DNA of 64,000 bases from Catenuloplanes atrovinosus. Its GTDB lineage: Bacteria; Actinomycetota; Actinomycetes; Mycobacteriales; Micromonosporaceae. Each line of letters starts with the position of its first letter. The stretch's first letter is position 1. The stretch covers positions 1,819,001 to 1,883,000 of the forward strand of contig NZ_JAVDYB010000001.1 in assembly GCF_031458235.1 (NCBI RefSeq), read 5' to 3'. The notes under the pieces are model-generated. The model worked only from the letters and a program-made list of their open reading frames with translations, was not told where the DNA came from and made no database searches. Shown piece by piece: positions 59,561 to 64,000 of this stretch. Made by a program: the position numbers and the translations under genes.

Positions 59561-59586
59561 GTTCCGGCAAGGTTCCTTGCCGGAAC
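59561..59586. terminator. Hairpin with 12-bp perfect arms after dhaL
   Basis: GTTCCGGCAAGG (59561-59572), a 2-nt centre, and CCTTGCCGGAAC (59575-59586), preceded by TTTT and lacking a T-run after it. It could be the dhaL terminator or an operator of the next gene, whose GTG start lies 50 bp downstream. Confidence 0.55.
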
Positions 59587-59635
59587 CGGCGCGGCGGCCG
59601 ACGCTCGTTCTGCGTACCGGAACGAGGAGGCAACC

Positions 59636-61210
59636 GTGAGAGAGCAGTACGACGTGGTGGTCATCGGCGGCGGCGCGGCCGGGCTGAGCGGAGCGCTCGC
59701 GCTCACCCGGGCGCGCCGCTCGGTCCTGGTCGTGGACGCCGGCGAGCAGCGCAACCGCCCGGCCGGCCACGTGCACAACTACCTCGGGCGCGAGGGCACG
59801 CCGCCGGCCGAGCTGGCCGGGATCGGCCGCGAGGAGGTCGCCTCCTACGGCGGCGAGTTCCTGGACGCGCGCGTCACCGGGATCACCGGCGACGCCGACC
59901 ACGGCTTCACCGTGACGACCGGCGACGTCTCCGTGCGGGCGCGGCGAATCCTGGTCACCACCGGGCTGGTGGACGCGCTGCCGGACATCCCCGGGCTGGC
60001 CGAGCGGTGGGGCCGCGACGTGCTGCACTGCCCGTACTGCCACGGCTGGGAGGTCCGCGACCGCGCGATCGGCGTGATCGCCACCGGGCCGATGGCCGTG
60101 CACGGCGCGCTGCTGTGGCGGCAGTGGACCGGCGACGTGACGCTGTTCCTGCACGGCGGCTTCACGATCACCGACGAGGAGCGCGAGCAACTGGAGGCGC
60201 GCGGCGTCCGGCTGGTCGACGGCACCGTCACCGGCGTGGAGGTCACCGGCGACCGGCTGACCGGCGCCCGCCTGGACACCGGCGAGACGATCGCCCGGGA
60301 CGCGCTGGTGGTGCAGACCGGCCTGCGGGCCCGCGACGAGCTGCTGACCGGGCTCGGCCTCGTCGCGGAGGACCGGATCGTGGGCGCGTTCGTGCCGGTC
60401 GCGCCGACCGGGGCCACCGCGGTCCCGGGCGTCTTCGCGGCCGGCAACGTGGTCGACCCGATGGCCCAGGTCATCGTGGCCGCCGCGGGCGGGCTGATGG
60501 CCGGCGCCGCGCTGAACGCGGACCTGGTCCAGCTCGAGACCCGGCGCGCGGTCGCGTTCCGGCGGCTCGGCGTCAGCGGCGACGACCCCGCCGAGTTGTT
60601 CTCCCGGGACTACTGGGAGCACCGCTACGCCGGTCGCGGCCACCACCTGTTCAGCGGCAACCCGAACCCGCACCTGGTCAGCGACGTGGCCGGCCTGACG
60701 CCGGGCCGCGCGCTGGACGCCGGCTGCGGCGAGGGCGCGGACGCGATCTGGCTGGCCTCCCGGGGCTGGGAGACCACCGCGGTGGACATCTCCGCCACCG
60801 CGCTTGAACGCGCCGCCGCGCGTGCGGCCGAGGCCGGGGTCACGGTCACCTGGCAGCAGGCCGACCTCGGCGACTGGGCGCCGGAGCCGGGCGCGTACGA
60901 CCTGATCAGCACGCAGTTCGTGCACATGTTCGGCAGCGCGGGCGAGGACCTCTACCGGCGGCTCGCGGCCGGCGTCGCGCCGGGCGGCACGCTGCTCGTG
61001 GTCAACCACAGCTACAGCGACGTGACCGTGTCCAAGCTGCCGCGCCCGGACCTGCCCGAGATGTTTCTGACGGCCGCGCAGATCGCCGCCACCCTCAAGC
61101 CGGACGAATGGGATGTCCAGGTGGCGGAGGAGCGCACCCGGCCCGCGAAGACCCAGGACGGCCGGGAGACGACCGTGCACGACGTGGTGGTGCGCGCGAC
61201 GCGGCGCTGA
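59636..61210 (+). CDS. Fusion of thioredoxin-reductase-like flavoprotein and class I methyltransferase
   Basis: 524 residues. N-terminal part (1 to about 305): FAD motif GGGAAG (11-16), redox-active CPYC (Cys132, Cys135) and a C-terminal FAD-site FAAGN. This is like low-molecular-weight thioredoxin reductases or ferredoxin-type relatives. C-terminal part (about 320-524): class I SAM methyltransferase with motif I DAGCGEG (361-367) and acidic motif VDIS. The same fusion is known in actinobacteria as a bifunctional oxidoreductase/methyltransferase, but its substrate is unknown. GTG start has GAGGAGG upstream. Confidence 0.9.
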   Translation: MREQYDVVVIGGGAAGLSGALALTRARRSVLVVDAGEQRNRPAGHVHNYLGREGTPPAELAGIGREEVASYGGEFLDARVTGITGDADHGFTVTTGDVSVRARRILVTTGLVDALPDIPGLAERWGRDVLHCPYCHGWEVRDRAIGVIATGPMAVHGALLWRQWTGDVTLFLHGGFTITDEEREQLEARGVRLVDGTVTGVEVTGDRLTGARLDTGETIARDALVVQTGLRARDELLTGLGLVAEDRIVGAFVPVAPTGATAVPGVFAAGNVVDPMAQVIVAAAGGLMAGAALNADLVQLETRRAVAFRRLGVSGDDPAELFSRDYWEHRYAGRGHHLFSGNPNPHLVSDVAGLTPGRALDAGCGEGADAIWLASRGWETTAVDISATALERAAARAAEAGVTVTWQQADLGDWAPEPGAYDLISTQFVHMFGSAGEDLYRRLAAGVAPGGTLLVVNHSYSDVTVSKLPRPDLPEMFLTAAQIAATLKPDEWDVQVAEERTRPAKTQDGRETTVHDVVVRATRR

Positions 61211-61217
61211 CCGGCGG

Positions 61218-61254
61218 CGGGTTCACCCGGTGCTGTTACGGCCGTGTGAACCCG
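61218..61254 (+). terminator. Hairpin after the oxidoreductase-methyltransferase gene
   Basis: CGGGTTCAC (61218-61226) pairs with GTGAACCCG (61246-61254). It starts 8 nt after the stop. No T-run. Confidence 0.55.
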
Positions 61255-61341
61255 CTGTTGGTGCCGCGTGTTCGCCCCCTGCGTCCGCCGGTGAGCGGGC
61301 ACAATCGACCCGACATCCAACGCTGAAGGCGAGGTCGGTTC

Positions 61342-61647
61342 GTGATCGCACGAGTCTGGCGCGGCTGGCTCCGCGCCCAGGACGCCGACGGCTACGACCG
61401 GCACTACCGGGCCGAGGTGCTCTCCACGCTGCGCGCCGTCAACGGTTTCGCGGGCGCCCGGCTGATGCGCCGCGCGGTCGGCGACGAGGTCGAGTTCCTC
61501 TCCATCACCTACTTCGCGGACATGGACGCGGTCCGCCGGTTCGCCGGCGACGACCCGGAGATCCCGGTGATCGCGGAGGCGGTGCGCGACCTGTTCATCC
61601 GCTACGACACGCTGGTGCGCCACTACGAGGTGGATTTCGAGACATAG
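61342..61647 (+). CDS. ABM-domain (antibiotic biosynthesis monooxygenase-like) protein
   Basis: 101 residues, a single ferredoxin-like alpha/beta fold of the ABM/dimeric-barrel kind: VWRGWLRAQDADGYDRHYR, RLMRRAVGDEVEFLSITYFADMDAVRRFAG. Members include heme-degrading and quinone-forming monooxygenases as well as stress proteins; no cofactor is implied. GTG 61342 has GAGG upstream. Function unknown. Confidence 0.75.
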   Translation: MIARVWRGWLRAQDADGYDRHYRAEVLSTLRAVNGFAGARLMRRAVGDEVEFLSITYFADMDAVRRFAGDDPEIPVIAEAVRDLFIRYDTLVRHYEVDFET

Positions 61648-61741
61648 AACCATCAGGGGGTACGCGGGCTCCACCGTCATCCGCACGGCACATCTCCGGC
61701 CCGCGGGTCCCCGCCTCCCGATCCCCCGGGTGTCCTCGCGG

Positions 61742-62083
61742 TCAGCCCGCGCCGCCGCGCGGGGCGTACATGATCACCGCGACGCCGACCAGGCAGATCG
61801 CGGCGCCGATCAGGTCCCAGCGGTCCGGCCGGAACCGGTCCACCAGCACGCCCCACACCAGCGAGCCGGCCACGAACACGCCGCCGTACGCGGCCAGGAT
61901 GCGCCCGAAGTTCGGGTCCGGCTGGAACGTCGCCACGAACCCGTAGATCCCCAGCGCGATCACGCCGCCGGCGATCCACCACAGCCCGCGGTGCTCCCGC
62001 CACCCCTGCCAGATCAGCCACGCCCCGCCGATCTCGGCCAGCGCCGCGAGCCCGAACAACACCAGCGACCGTACGATGTCCAC
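61742..62083 (-). CDS. YnfA/UPF0060 family membrane protein
   Basis: 113 residues, four membrane helices, with the family pattern [47 protein letters not shown], and [28 protein letters not shown] (in parts). Structurally related to SMR-type transporters; function unknown. TACGGT 7 nt before the GTG at 62083 gives a leaderless mRNA. Divergent from the epimerase at 62121. Confidence 0.9.
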   Translation of the reverse strand: MDIVRSLVLFGLAALAEIGGAWLIWQGWREHRGLWWIAGGVIALGIYGFVATFQPDPNFGRILAAYGGVFVAGSLVWGVLVDRFRPDRWDLIGAAICLVGVAVIMYAPRGGAG

Positions 62084-62120
62084 GTTCCGGACCGTACCGG
62101 TTCGTCCGTACCATGGTCCG
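62084..62120. promoter_or_regulatory. Divergent leaderless promoters of ynfA-like and epimerase genes
   Basis: Minus: TACGGT (62096-62091), 7 nt before GTG 62083. Plus: TACCAT (62109-62114), 6 nt before GTG 62121. The 37-bp gap has both -10 elements; no clear operator palindrome. Confidence 0.6.
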
Positions 62121-63125
62121 GTGACCGACCATTCGCCGACCGGCCCGCTGGTGCTGGTGACCGGCGGCTCCGGGTTCCTCGGGGCGCACTGCGTGGACCT
62201 GCTGCTGCGGCGCGGCCACCGGGTGCGGACCACCGTGCGGTCGCCGGCCCGCCGCGCCGCGGTGCCGGACCGGGTGGACGCGGTGGTCGCGGACCTGACC
62301 TCGGACGACGGCTGGGCGCAGGCCGCCGCCGGCTGCGCCGCGGTGCTGCACGTGGCCTCGCCGTTCCCGCCGCGCGAGCCGCGCCACCCGGACGAGGTGA
62401 TCGTGCCCGCGCGCGAGGGGACGCTGCGGGTGCTGCGCGCCGCCCTGGACGCGGGCGTCCGCCGAACCGTGGTGACCTCGTCCTTCGGCGCGATCGGCTA
62501 CGGACCCGACCCCGGGCGGCCGTTCACCGAGGCGGACTGGAGCGAGGACCCGTCCGGCGCGTACATCCGGTCCAAAGTGGTCGCCGAGCGCGCGGCCTGG
62601 GACTTCGCGGACCGGCACGGCCTCCCGCTGACCGTGGTCAACCCGACCGGCATCCTCGGCCCGCCGCTGACGCCCGACTACTCGCAGTACGTCGTGCTGA
62701 TCGAGGAGCTGCTCAACGGCAAGCTGCCCGCGCTGCCCCGGCTCACCTACGGCCTGGTCGACGTGCGCGACGTCGCCGACCTGCACCTGCGCGCCATGAC
62801 CCACCCGGACGCGGTGGGGGAGCGGTTCATCGCCACGGCCGGGCTCATGTCCTTTCAGGACATCGCGGCGCTGCTGCGGGCGCGCCTCGGCCCGGCCGCG
62901 CGTCGCGTGCCGGCCCGTACCGTGCCGGACCTCGCCGTCCGCCTGGCCGCCCGGGTCAGCCCGCGCCTCGCCATGATCGCGCCGGACGTCGGCGTGGTGC
63001 GGCCGGCCACCGCCGACAAGGCCCGCGCGGTGCTCGGCTGGGCGGCCCGCCCGCTCGAGGAGACCGTCCTGGACACCGCCGCGAGCCTGTCCCGGCTGGG
63101 CCGGCTCCGTAGCCCGATCGCCTGA
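62121..63125 (+). CDS. NAD-dependent epimerase/dehydratase-family (extended SDR) protein
   Basis: 334 residues. Rossmann motif VTGGSGFLG (near 11-19), VLHVASPF, catalytic YIRSK (Tyr-x-x-x-Lys), then NPTGILGP. The pattern of aldehyde/ketone-reducing cinnamoyl-CoA-reductase/dihydroflavonol-reductase-type proteins is a better match than sugar epimerases. GTG 62121 is set by the leaderless -10; the in-frame ATG 62076 lies inside the divergent gene. It ends at the convergent YCII gene with no gap. Confidence 0.88.
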   Translation: MTDHSPTGPLVLVTGGSGFLGAHCVDLLLRRGHRVRTTVRSPARRAAVPDRVDAVVADLTSDDGWAQAAAGCAAVLHVASPFPPREPRHPDEVIVPAREGTLRVLRAALDAGVRRTVVTSSFGAIGYGPDPGRPFTEADWSEDPSGAYIRSKVVAERAAWDFADRHGLPLTVVNPTGILGPPLTPDYSQYVVLIEELLNGKLPALPRLTYGLVDVRDVADLHLRAMTHPDAVGERFIATAGLMSFQDIAALLRARLGPAARRVPARTVPDLAVRLAARVSPRLAMIAPDVGVVRPATADKARAVLGWAARPLEETVLDTAASLSRLGRLRSPIA

Positions 63126-63386
63126 TCAGCCGAGGAACGGCGTCCACTCGCGAATCCGCTCCACCGCCACGCCGGGCGTGCCCAGGTACGGGTCCGCCGC
63201 GAGCACGGCCTCGGCCGCCGCCCGATCCGGCACGTCCAGCACGATCACCGCGCCGCTGTCGTCCGCGAGCGGCCCGGCCATCCGTACCACCCCGCTCTCG
63301 TGCAGTTCCGTCAGCCGTTCCCGGTGCGCGGGCCGCGCGGCCATCCGCTCCGGCGTGGGCGAGAGACGCAGTTCGACGATCCACAT
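63126..63386 (-). CDS. YCII family protein
   Basis: 86 residues matching the YCII fold: IVELRLSPTPERMAARPAHRERLTELHESG and GPLADDSGAVIVLD, ADPYLGTPGVAVERIREWTPF. The His and Asp of the putative active site (HRERL, DDSG) are present. YciI-like proteins are putative dehydrochlorinases or regulators; unknown here. TAGCCT (63399-63394, minus) ends 7 nt before the ATG at 63386. Confidence 0.88.
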   Translation of the reverse strand: MWIVELRLSPTPERMAARPAHRERLTELHESGVVRMAGPLADDSGAVIVLDVPDRAAAEAVLAADPYLGTPGVAVERIREWTPFLG

Positions 63387-63399
63387 GCCCGCCAGGCTA
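63387..63399 (-). promoter_or_regulatory. Leaderless -10 for the YCII gene
   Basis: TAGCCT on the minus strand (63399-63394), spacer 7 nt to ATG 63386. Confidence 0.55.
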
Positions 63400-63598
63400 T
63401 GCCGGGCGAGTCAACCGGATGTCGTGTGGCGGAGATACCGTCCGTCCGATCCGGACCACGACGTCGGGGGTATGGGCGCCGTGGCCGACCCGCCGCCCTG
63501 AGCACGATCACGCCGGGTGTCGCGACGCGGGTTCGCCCGCCGGTTGCGGAGGGCTGCGAAGGCGGGACCGGCAGGGAGGCCGGCCAGGGCCGAGCGGT

Positions 63599-63646
63599 GC
63601 CCGCTGCGAGCATGCGGACCGCCACCACGCCGGAAGCGGGTAGAGC
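63599..63646. repeat. Dispersed intergenic repeat, copy 2
   Basis: About 48 bp nearly identical to 45847-45890, in the same orientation. It lies 8 bp from the end of the TetR gene at 63654. The rest of the gap (63400-63598) contains no gene. Confidence 0.75.
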
Positions 63647-63653
63647 AAAGGGG

Positions 63654-64000
63654 TTATCGGCGTAAGCCGTCGAGGAGGAGGTCGAGGAGGCGGCCGGCCT
63701 GGGTGCGCTGGTCGGGTTTGCCGGCGGCGAGGGTGACGCCGGAGAGGGCGACGAGGACGTCGTCGGTGGCCACGTCGGCGCGGATCAGGCCGGCGGCCTG
63801 GGCTGCGGTGAGGAGGCGGTCGAGGGCGGCGAGCATGCGGTCGCGGCTGTGGGCGTAGGGGTTGCCGCCGGAGGCGATGACGGCGCGCAGCGCGTCGGCC
63901 ATGCCGTGTTTGGTGGTCATGTAGTCGAGGAAGCGGTCCATCCAGGCGCGCAGTGCCTTGTCGGGTGGGAGGGTGGCGGCGAGTTCGGGGGCGGCGTCGC
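63654..64000 (-). CDS. TetR family regulator, C-terminal part (cut by window edge)
   Basis: The 3' part of a TetR-type gene, about 114 codons, open to the right end. The visible domain is the SbtR-like TetR C-terminus: LRAWMDRFLDYMTTKHGMADALRAV and ASGGNPYAHSRDRMLAALDRLLTAAQAAG (in parts), with DVLVALSGVTLAAG. The DNA-binding N-terminus lies outside. The stop TAA is at 63654. Confidence 0.85.
   Translation of the reverse strand, partial: DAAPELAATLPPDKALRAWMDRFLDYMTTKHGMADALRAVIASGGNPYAHSRDRMLAALDRLLTAAQAAGLIRADVATDDVLVALSGVTLAAGKPDQRTQAGRLLDLLLDGLRR

Noticed and set aside
26074-61647. Secondary-metabolite cluster built from KAS II, BTAD regulator, ABM protein, methyltransferase fusion and esterase
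   Set aside because: The genes are scattered among housekeeping genes on both strands with separate promoters; no acyl carrier, ketosynthase-beta or NRPS/PKS module is present.

Overview
The window is very GC-rich, with strong G/C bias at third codon positions, many GTG starts, tight ATGA or GTGA overlaps inside operons, and about a dozen promoters whose -10 hexamer lies only 6-8 nt before the start codon (leaderless mRNAs). With the gene content (BTAD/AfsR-type regulator, F420/PPOX protein, MerR and TetR regulators, secreted polysaccharide-active enzymes, tripeptidyl-aminopeptidase-like hydrolases) this points to a filamentous, soil-type actinobacterium. A Micromonosporaceae-like genome (Actinoplanes or Catenuloplanes type) is my inference from general character, not a proven assignment. 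It reads as ordinary chromosome. I see no rRNA, tRNA, CRISPR array, insertion sequence, integrase or replication origin.

Layout. 1-4518: HtrA-like protease (5' cut by the window edge), MoxR ATPase, DUF58 protein and two membrane-anchored von Willebrand A proteins in one tightly coupled operon. 4499-7463: barstar-like protein, SseB-like protein, MTHFR-family protein, secreted AA10 polysaccharide monooxygenase, small zinc ribbon. 7594-13762: STAS protein, secreted unknown, tandem-HTH MerR regulator divergent from an erythromycin-esterase/DUF6194 fusion, threonine dehydratase, secreted GH16 glucanase. 13763-15399: a response-regulator remnant, a membrane protein and a thymidine-kinase-like protein. 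15509-22969: a four-gene ABC operon (two giant permeases, two ATPases). 22978-30250: F420/PPOX protein, CPA1 antiporter, MOSC protein, stand-alone KAS II, cytoplasmic GH13 enzyme, secreted HAF-repeat protein. 30423-36945: MerR regulator, SDR lacking the usual catalytic Lys, NarL-type two-component pair, two secreted alpha/beta hydrolases. 37073-45648: BTAD/NB-ARC/TPR regulator, secreted CBM2-like protein, quinone oxidoreductase, GAPDH, large secreted clan GH-A/IPT protein. 45951-56067: GlxA-type regulator, aldo-keto reductase, DUF2231, double-excalibur protein, PCD-VOC fusion, Tat-type esterase, TetR/DUF2306 divergent pair, tyrosine-phosphatase-like protein, orphan histidine kinase, DUF1697. 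56064-64000: hydrolase/TetR divergent pair, dihydroxyacetone kinase DhaM/DhaK/DhaL, thioredoxin-reductase-like/methyltransferase fusion, ABM protein, YnfA, epimerase, YCII, and a TetR regulator cut by the window end.

How genes work together. Three secreted or Tat-type carbohydrate-active genes far apart (LPMO 6474, GH16 glucanase 13762, esterase 51589) each have an AGCGCT-centred palindrome of the LacI/CebR type just upstream, suggesting one polysaccharide-utilisation regulon run by a regulator outside the window. Several divergent pairs have a palindrome fused to their -10 elements, so one regulator can close both promoters. The most compact case is the 22-bp hydrolase/TetR gap at 56916-56937. 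Two distant intergenic regions (45847-45890 and 63599-63646) carry the same ~45-bp element, a candidate dispersed repeat of this genome.

I did not find a convincing wholly new multi-gene system. The best candidates for novelty are domain fusions (esterase-DUF6194, PCD-VOC, tandem-HTH MerR, EF-hand loops inside a hydrolase), the shared operator families and the dispersed repeat. All coordinates were read by eye; short sites may be off by one base.
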